Below, piece by piece: positions 43,791-54,600 of a stretch of 64,000 bases of DNA; position 1 is the first letter of the stretch; each line of letters opens with the position of its first letter. The translations under genes were made by a program, and so were the position numbers. Source of the stretch: Hemicentrotus pulcherrimus (Eukaryota > Echinodermata > Echinoidea > Camarodonta > Strongylocentrotidae); NCBI GenBank assembly GCA_003118195.1, contig BEXV01000263.1, forward strand, positions 161,683 through 225,682, written 5' to 3'. A model generated the notes under the pieces. It had not been told where the DNA came from. It saw only the letters and a list, made by a program, of their open reading frames with translations, and searched no databases.

Positions 43791-45614
43791 TGTCTTATGT
43801 TACAAATATTTCATTTGCAGCAATGTTATTGTGAACTATAATTGTTAAACACGGGACATACATACAATTTGTCACAATTTTTTTCTTCCTCTCTCACTGC
43901 AGTTAAAAAACAGCATTAGATATAAAGCCCCAATCACATGAAATTAAATATGATGATGTGAACTACTTGACTGCTAGAATAAGAGATGCACATAATATAT
44001 GCTCTTTAATTCACACTTGTGTATCTTTAAATAGCTAAACCAAACAGGCTGTCAGCAAAGACAAAGACATGTTTATGTACATTGCATGTAAATAAAGTTG
44101 TTGGAAGGTTGATTAGTGAATACAGTAGTCATAGCTAGTCAAACCAACAGATCAAACATTCATTTGTAATATTCCCCCAGGCTAAAAGTCCATTTAAATA
44201 GTCATACGCAGATAGATGAAAGAGTTGAATGAAAAAGAAGGTTGTTCAGAACATACAAAGCAGAAGAAATCTGTTTCAAATACTGTTTTAAAGGGACCCC
44301 AGTCAGAAAGTTTTTTTGTTTTTTTTGTTTTGAAGGAAAGTTTAAACCAAGACTAGCACTGAAGCTTTTGGATAACAATGCTTTCTCTAAAAACCAACCC
44401 AGCTCATGTTGATTTGGACTAATGGAGCCTTCCTCAAACTATTTTTCACTCAAATTTCAGGATTATACATTGGTAGAAAAAAAATCCTGAGAAACTAAAT
44501 GGCAAGTTTTTAAAAATTAGGCATCAGTTACTAATAGAATCATTGTTCAATCAAAATGATCTGCTAAAAAAAATATATATTTATTGTTCACTGAACACTA
44601 CATACCCTGTCAATCGGTTGTGTTTTCTTTGAACTATGCTACAAGCTATGGATAGTCAGACAGCTGTTGGAAAGGAACAGAGGTGCAATGAACAGCAGAC
44701 ATACATGTACATGTATATATGTATTTGCACTCGCATATGTAAACAAAAAAGTATTATCATGATATATTCACATTTCTTTCAAAACAGCGTCTGCTGAGAG
44801 TAAGAATGGATGTTATCTTTTAAAAGCCTCAGCAGACAAATAATAATCAAATATGTGTATGCAAAACTATAAGAACATATCCTTTACACAATGTAATGTA
44901 TATATGCAATAGTCGGGTACACTACCAGTACATGTACATGTATATGTATGTCATTTTTTATTTTCATGCGATTTCTCTTGCCAATATGAGTGTGTAGTTG
45001 TCAAACAACTTAAGAGATTTGAATATGATTACCTTTGTAATCACTACTAGATTTCTCCCCGTGTTGTAGTTACACAAATGTATTACAACTTTCAAATGAA
45101 ATGCCCTACCGGTATATCATTTTTGGGAATGATTTTCCCCCTTTCAAGGAAGTTTCAACTTCCAGGAAACATGCACAAGTAATGTACCTATGGTTCACAT
45201 AGAATTCGCATCATCTTTAAATGGTTGAAAGGTTGCTATTATTTCCTTATACAACAGCTAGGAAATTTTCAGTGCATTCGTATGTAAAAATGAACCCTTT
45301 TTTTAGGGGGGGGGGGGTCAAATTATGATCCCTCACTATTTATGTTGATAAAAGTTGTTTGTAGATATCAGCTATTACTTCTTGAAAAATCCATCAAGAG
45401 TTGAAAAGATAAAACAAATATTTTACTTAGCATTTTTTATGCAAGATTGAGGTTGGACAAATATACATCCCGCCCCCCCCCCTACTCAGTGTTATTTAGG
45501 GTACGCATATGCATGTTCCCTCCTTTTGAAAACACCCCCTAAGTCTTGTGTGTTAAGTCAATTTTGTGTACTACGAGCCAGACTTTGGTGCGTGAAAAGT
45601 ACCCCTTACCAGAC

Positions 45615-45733
45615 ATTTTGGTAACACGCATGCAGTCCTCTCCGACCCTGGAGTGGGGGAGGGGGGGGGGGGGGGNCATTTTGGTAACACGCATGCAGTC
45701 CTCTCCGACCCTGGAGTGGGGGAGGGGGGGGGG
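45615..45733. other. Direct duplication across a single N
   Basis: CATTTTGGTAACACGCATGC, AGTCCTCTCCGACCCTGGAG and a G-run occur on both sides of the N at 45676 (45616-45675 and 45677-45733). This is the signature of two overlapping contig ends that were placed end to end instead of merged. Confidence 0.9.
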
Positions 45734-46076
45734 GATATACATAAACAGCATTGAAAAGGTTCCAATTCCTTAACTCCATTGTTTTATCTATATTTGTATT
45801 AAGTATACCAACCACACATGTCTTTATTTCAGTTCTAAAGTAAAGCAGATATAAATGATGGGGATCATTTGAAAAGAGTTGTTATGACTGAGGTCACTTG
45901 TTCATTCCCACCATATGTTCATCACTGTCTTCCTGGAGCTGCAGTGCCCGCTCACTAAACTCTAACTTTTGCCAAAGTAGTTTGTTAGAATTTAGAAATC
46001 AACTCTCTTTCTGTTGACGGTGTCTAACGTTGTACGATAGCTGACCATAACCTGTTTAGTAGTGATATGGCAATAC

Positions 46077-46584
46077 CAGTCTCAGGGTGCGTTTATTGGG
46101 TCTTGCCACTAGATATGTACATATCGTACCCCACTATCATAACCCACTATCAAACCCCAATATACGAAAGTGATTTGCGGGATGTCGCGTTTATTGTCTC
46201 TTCACGATTCAAAATAAAGGCCTTGTCCCTACACAGCTGCTTTGCGCCGTTTGACCCGGGAAGCAGACAGTTTCTTGAAGGTCAACTACACACACATGCT
46301 TGTACACAGCACATGGCACGGACTAGCCTCATAACCGGAAATCAAACTTGGGAAGGACCGCTTTGTATGTGGTGTTCAAAACAGCTTTGTGTTTTTATCA
46401 TGTCTCAGAATCGTGATTCTGGCTGTATGTCACATTCAAAACACACCTTTTTGAGTCTTTAGATATGCCCATATGAGACCTTTAAAAAAGGCTTTGCGTT
46501 TATCACCTTCTAAATTTGCCTGAAAGACGTTCGAGAAACCTGATTCTAGCCAAAATTTTGGTCAATAAACGCACCCTCAGTGTC
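46077..46584. mobile_element. TIR element (AGGGTGCGTTTATTG)
   Basis: AGGGTGCGTTTATTGGGTC at 46084 and GGTCAATAAACGCACCCT ending 46577 are inverted termini. Flanks CAGTCTC and CAGTGTC look like a 7-base target duplication with one mismatch. About 494 bases, non-coding. Superfamily not assigned. Confidence 0.75.
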
Positions 46585-46934
46585 AGATTGCTTCTTTTTT
46601 TATATCTCAGTCACGATCTTGACTCGTATACATGTGTAATGTAATAAAAAGTTTACTCCTTGTCTTGGTATTTAGAGCATATATACTTGAAAACAAGACT
46701 AATCACCATTTGACGTTAAGACTTGAATGAATGCTTTAAGATGACCGCTTGACTGATTACATGTACATGTGCATACAAGATGGATTCATGTAATAATTAT
46801 GCTTGTTGACAGTGTTGCATGTACATGTAAATGAATAGATATATTTTAATGTGTACCTGTACATGCAAACTATAGAAGTTACAAGTTACATTGTAGATTA
46901 TCATTAGGTAATCATTAGTCTCAATCATTGCGAT

Positions 46935-46995
46935 CATGCATCATCATCATCATCGCCACCATTACCATATCATCATCATCGCCACCATCGTTATT
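46935..46995. repeat. ATC/GCC-type microsatellite
   Basis: Repeated CATCATCATCATCGCCACCA units, two higher-order copies. Confidence 0.85.
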
Positions 46996-47248
46996 ATCAT
47001 GTAGTTCTGGATCAAAATATAACTTGATATAGAATGAAAGCTGCCCTACTATAAGGGAATATGTGCAATCTCAATAATATTACAAATCAAATTAAGAACT
47101 TGTAGTACAACTTTTAGTAACAACTCTCATTTTCTCTTTACATTGCAGAAACCGTATAGCGTAGTTACATATTGTAGAATTATCATTATGGTACTCAACA
47201 AATAGGCTTACTGTTTACTCTTTCAAATAGACCCGATTATTAATATCT

Positions 47249-47555
47249 AAAATGTGTATGCTAAAGAGAAGTGAACTTTTAAGAGACACAATACTTTTAT
47301 CAAAGTAATACTTTGCAGGTGTACTATTGTAGTTTTATACTGTATCAATGACATTATTTTCTGTAGAAGCATTACTCACAATGAACTGTGTATTTTTTGT
47401 TAATATTTAAAATGTGTATGCTAAAGAGAAGTGGACTTTTAAAAGACACAATGCTTTTATCAAAGTAATACTTCGAAAGGTGTAATATTGCAGTTTTATA
47501 TTAATGACACTGTTATATGTAGAGGTATTACTCACACTGAACTGTGTATTTTTTA
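47249..47555. repeat. Tandem duplication of about 155 bases
   Basis: AAAATGTGTATGCTAAAGAG, AGACACAATACTTTTATCAA, AGTAATACTT and ACTGAACTGTGTATTTTTT occur in the same order at 47249-47400 and 47408-47555, with a few substitutions and short deletions. Confidence 0.9.
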
Positions 47556-49069
47556 TGAATGAATTTTAAGTATAATTTTGACAAATCTAAAGTTTGTCTA
47601 GATTTGGAAAAATGATGATGATTACAACTTGTATGACGGCCAGTTATCAGTACTGCATACTGGGTATATCATGGCTAATTTGTGAAAAGGTAGGACATAC
47701 CATCAATTATTCTTATAAATTTGAATTTGTTTTCCTTCTATCTCTTGTAAAGAAGTATCAAATGTATATTTATACTCATGGACGTAAATAGTGTATGGAG
47801 ACTCTTTATATGTATATAGGGCATTGTAGATTATCATAGTTCTTAATGATCACTCATGTGATCATGTTATTGTTGGTTGGAGTACTTTTCTAGATACAAG
47901 CTATTTCACTTTTACCCCTTAAGGAAAAATTATAAGTGCTTGTTATTGAGACTAGTCATAACATAGACATACAATGTATACAGATATATAGCTATATGTC
48001 ACCTGGCCATATACATGCATGCTGCACGTATGTACAGTAACAAATGAAGGAAGTAACTCTGAAAGTTTACGTATTGTTGGTCTAGTTTACAGTATTTTCT
48101 CACTTTCATATAGAGGCAACCTTTATGAAAGCACCCAAAATCATGTCCAGAGAATCATGCATGATTCTTTTGTGTTAGTCTCTTCTCAGTGATCATCTAC
48201 ATCAATTACCATCACTGTTCTGTTACGTGACCCAATATTTCATTGAAATACTAACACTTCGTAGATCAGATAGCATGTTCTATGAAAGTACTCAAAAATT
48301 TGATAACATGATTATGCGAGTGATCATTACAAGCCGTTGAAAATAATTGAGAAACATGTAATCGTGTATCTTTTAACTTGTCATGAACATCACTTGAGGA
48401 AAGGAATTGTAACAATTTGTACAGAATGTAAATTTCACAGTTATATTTCATTGAACTTCCTGCAAATAGATTTTGCATTTATGTTTTTTTTTAATGCAGT
48501 TATGATTGATGCCAGTCAAGAAAAAGTATATCTAGTCTTACCAACCTATTAATAGCAGCAGTGAATTATATTTGAACAAAAAATAAAATGGTTGAAAATG
48601 ATTTCAGCAATAAGATGAGAAAAAACAGAATGTTATGATTATTCACTTTGCTTTCATTGAACTAAAATGTTTAAGAGTTATTGGTTATTTACTAGTATAT
48701 GTTCCTAATTAAAATCTTCAGAACCTGAAGTTGATTTGAAATGATTTTTTTTTGCCATGTCATATCCTTGCTTTTCAGTTAATACTGTTGTAATGTGACC
48801 TTGCATGTGTGTGGAAATATAATCAACCAGTAACATTCCTATAATATCACATTTAAAGAAAAGTACCGTACCCAACTCTTCTTATATTAGTGGAATGAAA
48901 AAAAAGGAAGCTAGAGGAAGAAGAAAGAGGGTGAGAGGAAGAGAGAGAGAGAATGGGGGCAAGAAGTAAAATGACACCAATAATTAATTTCTTGTTTGTA
49001 TTACAAACATCCATTTTGGTTTTCATATCCTTGTGATGGGTGGGCTGCTGTGATGGTAGATTCACTGAG

Positions 49070-49740
49070 GTAAATAGAAGCAGATAGAATGATAAAAACA
49101 AATAACATAAGAGAAGGTGATACAAGGAAGAAACAAGGAATAACATACGGAAAGACAAAGAGAAAGTGATAGAATGATAAAACAAAAAACAACATGAGAA
49201 GGTGATAGAAGAAAGAAACTAAGAATAACATAAGGAAAGACAGAAACAGGAAGTGATAGAATGATAAAAACAAAGAATAACATAAGAGAAGGTGATAGAA
49301 AAAGAAACAATGAATATCACAAGGAAAGACAAAGTGATATAATGACAAAAACGAAAGAATAACATCAGAGAAGGTGATAGAAAAAAGATTGAAACAAAGA
49401 ATAACATGAGGAAAGACAGGGAAAATAAAAGAATGATAAAAACTAAAAACAACATAAGAGAAGGTGATAGAAGGAAGAAACATAGAATAACATACAGAGG
49501 GACAAAAAGAGGAAGTGATAGAATGATAAAAACAAAGAATAACATAAGGAAAGACAGAAAGAGAAATTGATAGAATGATGAAAACAAAAAACATAAGAGA
49601 AGGTGATAGAAGGAAGAAACAAAGAATAGGATAAGAAAAGACAGAAAGAGAAAGTTATAGAATGATAAAACAAAGAATAACATAAGAGAAGGTGATAGAA
49701 GGAAGAAACAAGAAAAACATAAGGAAAGACAAAAAGAGAA
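49070..49740. repeat. Tandem array, unit about 85-90 bases
   Basis: Alternating blocks AACATAAGGAAAGACAGAAA, GTGATAGAATGATAAAAACA, AACATAAGAGAAGGTGATAG and AAGGAAGAAACAAAGAATA recur about seven times. Purine-rich on the + strand. The overlapping minus-strand ORFs in all frames are a by-product of this repeat. Confidence 0.92.
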
Positions 49741-51101
49741 TAAAATAAAAATAAAATAAATTAAAATAAATCTATCAGTCTGAAATAAATTTCAGACGGT
49801 CTGTAATCCGTTTTCTAATATTGTGGATAAACAGAAGACTGCATATAACATTGCCCTTAATAAGCTTGGCATTTTTAAAAATAAGTTGATAATTCAGATT
49901 TATTAAATTATAACATTTATTGCAACTGATGTTCTATGTTGTTTGGTTGTCAATTAAAAACACCAATACATGGATAATTTTTCATATCATTTGTCTAATA
50001 CCGGTAAACATAAAATTATTTATGTTGGTACAAGAAAGCCTATAAAGCATCTACATGCCCATTTAATACACTCTCACCAAAGCATCAAATCAGAAAACAT
50101 TTTAAGCACATCACACAAACTCTTTCAAAGGTATTCTATTAAAACTTTAAATGTACATTTAAGAAAAGTATGTGGAAAAGTGCATACCTGTATACACAAT
50201 TTTATAGGTGGTTATATTCTTATGAAACGATCAAAATGATCAGAAACATGTACAGAATCCCATCTGCACAGATCAAATCAGATAATGCATGATATTTTTC
50301 GAGCGGAGTGCATATCACTATGCATGAGCATTATTACATGTATTTCTTTTACAAAAACAAGTCTATAATATGAATATTAAGTTGAGAAATAAGCAACTAA
50401 CCCAATCAAGAAAAAAAAGGATCACACAGTCCAACAGCATAATGCACATCTAATACCTATCTCCCTGAAATATGAAACTATTATATGTGCGTTTCATCAT
50501 GGCTTCAATTTTTATGCACTAAAGACACGCATAACAGTATGTGCATCTAATTAGCCATGGGTTATCACATTTTACAATAGGAATGATGCAGTCACATATT
50601 TGAACAATCGGATACAACTCACCTAAACTTTTTTTACAAACAAAACAACAAACAAATTTTGTCAATATTTACAATGTATATAATATTACCTTATAGAAAA
50701 TGAAAATAAAATGCAATCTGGTGTTTATATCTAAAGGTTGTTACGCTATCATGAAAAAAGCAGCTTATCAAATGACCCTGAGATTCCTAACACACATTTG
50801 GAAGGCTTAAGCCAGTATTGATAAAGGCATACTAGTTGATGTTTGAACATTTCTCAGTCCACTGGTTTATATGAGCACCAAGCATCAATAGCAATATCCA
50901 AAAAATTACTAGTTATGTAGCTAAATAAATAGTCAGAATTTGTTTGTTTCATTAAAGGATTAAAACAATGCCATTGACATTGTTAAGACCACCAAGTAGA
51001 TTTTAAAGAGTTTGTTATGAAACTAAGTAAACATCTCTATTATATAATCATTTCCATCCTTATCATCATCACTTTCAACCCGACTAATTTACTGAGGACA
51101 G

Positions 51102-51107
51102 TTTATT
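51102..51107 (-). promoter_or_regulatory. Candidate polyadenylation signal of FBXL6
   Basis: TTTATT on + (AATAAA on -) lies about 420 bases downstream of the FBXL6 stop codon. Plausible end of a short 3'UTR; other signals farther on cannot be excluded. Confidence 0.4.
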
Positions 51108-51528
51108 CCTATCACTGAATAGAATCCCTGTATGAGCTTTCTATACATCATCTTCATCTACCTTATTAAACACATTGAAGATCATTTAATCATTTCTTGA
51201 AGCCTTTATACCCTTGCATCAGTCATAGATTTCCCCTTGGACTCGGATACCCAAAATTACTTGAATGTTTCTAATCATATTTCATTTCTAAAGGATTTTT
51301 CCTTTAGTAACTTCTTAAGGAAGTTGTCCTTGTAGACCATGCTTAATCCCCTACATAAGTCTCTAGCAAGCAAGTAAGCTTTCATGATTCTAGTCTGATC
51401 TATAAATGCTCTGAAGTTCCTGACATAATTTGTTTATGTTTACATCATTGTCACAAGATACATGAACGTGATTTCTATATAAACACTTGTCCCCCTGAGA
51501 AGTCTACAACACCATTACAGAAATCATT

Positions 51529-51682
51529 CTAATCATCTCCATCTTCATCGTTAACATTCTGAAGTTCTTTGAGTAATTTCCTGAGGCTTTTTCCTTCATA
51601 GCAGCGCTTGCATCCTCTAGGCAGACTTCGACATGATGTAAGCTTCAATGACTCCAGAGCTGTGCAGCCCTTTAGGATGGAT
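51529..51682 (-). CDS. FBXL6: FBXL6 coding exon 10 (last)
   Basis: Reads SILKGCTALESLKLTSCRSL, PRGCKRCYEGKSLRKLLKEL, QNVNDEDGDD and TAG. Last LRR followed by an Arg/Cys-rich motif and acidic C-terminus. Acceptor CAATAG|A on the minus strand. Confidence 0.93.
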
Positions 51683-54600
51683 CTATTGAAGATAATAAGA
51701 CAAAATATATTATAAAATCTCTTCCATAGTACTTTGATTTTGTTGCCTATTGCCTAGGCTGTGCACAATGTATTTCAAACAAACAAAAACGGCTAGGGAT
51801 GTACCTACTTACTACACCTGGGTCAAAAGTGGCAATTCTAAAATAATGGTCAGCCAAATTACATTGATGTAGCTGATAATAAGCCATACAGTCTCATCAT
51901 TGTAGTGAGAATCCAGGGATAGGTGGATTTTGTCATTATTGGGGGTTTATTTATTTATTCATTTAATTATCTATTTGTATATAAGAAGTTTTAAGAAATG
52001 ACTAGCAGCACATGCTGAAAGGATCAGTTTACAACTAGAATAATACAATATATGAAATAATGTACAAAAGAAACGAAAAAATACAAAGAATATACACTGC
52101 ATCAGTAGGCCTACACATGTGAAATCTAAGAGAGATACAGGGGGAGGTAACTGAGGATAGGGAAAAAGTGAGAATTAGATACTAAAGGTAGCATTAAGTT
52201 GTCAGAAAACCAGCCATGTTTAAATATGCAATGGCCTTGTGCTTAAAAACAGACTTAGGAAGGGGGATTAGGTGCTTGCGGTGATCTGATTTCAAGAAAT
52301 TTTGTCCAAAACTTAACAAAAGTGGATCTCTTTGAGAAAAAAGGGTAGGAAGATTAGTCATGGCAATTAGGGCTTTGTATAATGCACATCATATCCTACA
52401 ATTATTTTGAGTACCAGTACCCGTTTTTGAACGAATTTAACTTTATTAGTCTCATTATAGGTAATTGAAGTGTGCTTAATGGTGGTAGCATATTCAAGGG
52501 TGGGTTTTATGTAAGGGATCTAAACAGTTGCCATGTCCATCGGGCATGCCTTTGATTTCCTAAGGATGCATAGTCTTTGTTAAAATATCTGAGATATGTA
52601 AATCCCTCTTTTGAATTTGTTGTATTGTGACTCCAAAATGGCAAGAGTGGTCAAAATGTTGTAAATTCACTGAATGGGATGGATTTTTCAGGAATAAGCG
52701 CATACATGTATTTCGACATAGAAATTTTGGGTCAAACCAATATATCCATTTATAGTTCTCCAATAACTATTTTGACAAAAAAGTGACTTACTGTACATTG
52801 TAAGTGACCAAAAGTAAAGATACAGGTCAATATGACCTCATATTCTTGGAATCCATAAATTTTTTTACCTTAGATCATGCTCTCCCATCTTTCCAATTAT
52901 AAAGTCTGCTTGATTTGTAACCAATCAAGTTCCTCCCCGCTCAGTGAAATTTCTTGTTTGTTACAGAAATTGTGTAAATGGTCAATTTGGGTCAAAAAGT
53001 GACAAAAATGACATTGTTGTTGATGGTGGTTAATTGGACCATTTTTTCTAGCACCAGAGCACATTTTGTTCAGGCCTATCAGATCTCTTTTACTAATAAT
53101 AACCATTTTTTTTTGAAGAAAAAAAGGAAACCATGACCAACATGTTGTGAACAGCATCAATCATTTTTAATCAGTACAAAATTTTACCCCGGATAAGCTT
53201 TTCAATCATCCCCCGCCAAAAATTATGATTAAAGCCCCTTATCTCCTAGGGTAATTAAGCCTTGCAATATTGAGGTAATAAACAAAGTGGTGTTTACCTG
53301 ACACCATTGACTGTTACACTGGTTCCACTAAGGTCTAGGGTTCTAAGATGATGAGCCGAGGATAAAGACTTCATGAATTCATCACGACAAGATTCAAAAT
53401 AGTTGTTCCAAGATATGTCCAGCTCACTTAGACTGTGACTCCACTATAAAACAGACCAAAAAGACAGGGGAAATAATATTATTTGAATGATCAAATCAAT
53501 GTTCTCTTTCAAAGTTAATTTATATACTAGAATTTAATTCGTCACAAAGACGAATAAGGTGGTCTGTCTTCAAGTCTTATGATAGATTATAATATTAACT
53601 ATATTGAGAAAGGGGGAAGTTATATAGACACGTAAACAATGATGATCATGATGATCTTTATAGTAATGGTGAAGACGATGATGATCATGATGATCACGAT
53701 AATGCTGATGATCATCAACAGACCATGAAAAAATGAGGGGACATTTAGATAGCATATAGTCTCAGCTACAACATACCCCAAAATCAACAAAAACCAAGCT
53801 GTGCGTCAGTCAATGGAGGTGCGCACCATATTTTTGTATTTATTTAGTTGATTGCCATTGTTTTTCTTACCTTATCTATGTTACTTTTGTATTTTTGCTT
53901 TTGCTTCTAATTTAATTCAACGGGTTATTGTCTTCTCTTATTCAGAACAATGTGCGCTTAGAAACATCAGTACTAAGCGCCTAATAAATGTTATGTATTA
54001 TTATTGTATTAAATAACGGCGATATTGCTCGCAAAAGACAGGAATGTAGAATCTAGATTTGAGAAAAAGTCATCTCCCATAGGGACATCACGCAAAAAGT
54101 AATGGATCAAGTGATAAAAGGGTAATAATAAAGTAAATATGGTTGTTTATTACATTATTTGCGATTCTACATGCTTTAATATTCAAAGGAAACGGTACAG
54201 TGAAAGGTCAAAAAGAGCACAAAAGTGAAGAAAAAACTGTTGGAGACGCCCAGACACGAACCAGGGGTCTCGAGGTCTGAAGTCAAGTGCGTTACCGATG
54301 TACCAAAACATTTCCCATAGAGATTACACGTAAACAGAAAATGGAATTCTCAAGTCCCACTTTGCAAGTGAAATATGAGCATGATCCCGGCATCTGATCG
54401 AAAAGTAAAGGGCACACTTATGATAGCCCATTGTCTCAGCTACAACATACTCAAAGCTCAGCATAAACGAAGATAAAACGACAGAGATATTGCTCGTGAA
54501 AGACAGGAATGTAGAATCCAGTTTTGAGAAAAAGTCATGTCCCATAGAGAATACACGCAAATTGTGAAAAATTGACATGCCTCCTTTAATCGCAAAAATA

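Larger units (their letters stand above)
43066..51100. other. Intergenic region between convergent Myo9 and FBXL6
   Basis: AT-rich sequence with repeats: CT-rich tract 43700-43790, G/C homopolymers 45300-45735, TIR element 46084-46577, ATC-rich microsatellite, a tandem duplication at 47249-47555 and a tandem array at 49070-49740. I see no host gene, and the ORFs here lack recognisable similarity. 50250-51100 is plain AT-rich sequence. Confidence 0.6.

Noticed and set aside
46067..46462. 131-codon plus-strand ORF
   Set aside because: Lies inside the TIR element at 46084-46577 and has no recognisable domains.
49001..49683. Five overlapping minus-strand ORFs (up to 197 codons) rich in Phe, Leu and Ser
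   Set aside because: They are open in several frames because the underlying 85-90-base purine-rich tandem repeat lacks stops on that strand. No protein similarity or start context.
49070..49740. CRISPR-like array
   Set aside because: Regular spacing, but the spacers are themselves repeats, and the DNA is animal. It is an ordinary minisatellite.
49970..50239. 89-codon plus-strand ORF
   Set aside because: AT-rich, no recognisable motifs, weak start context.
54243..54309. Possible tRNA gene on the minus strand
   Set aside because: A- and B-box-like words are present but acceptor and anticodon stems do not pair well, and it lies within a duplicated repeat block.
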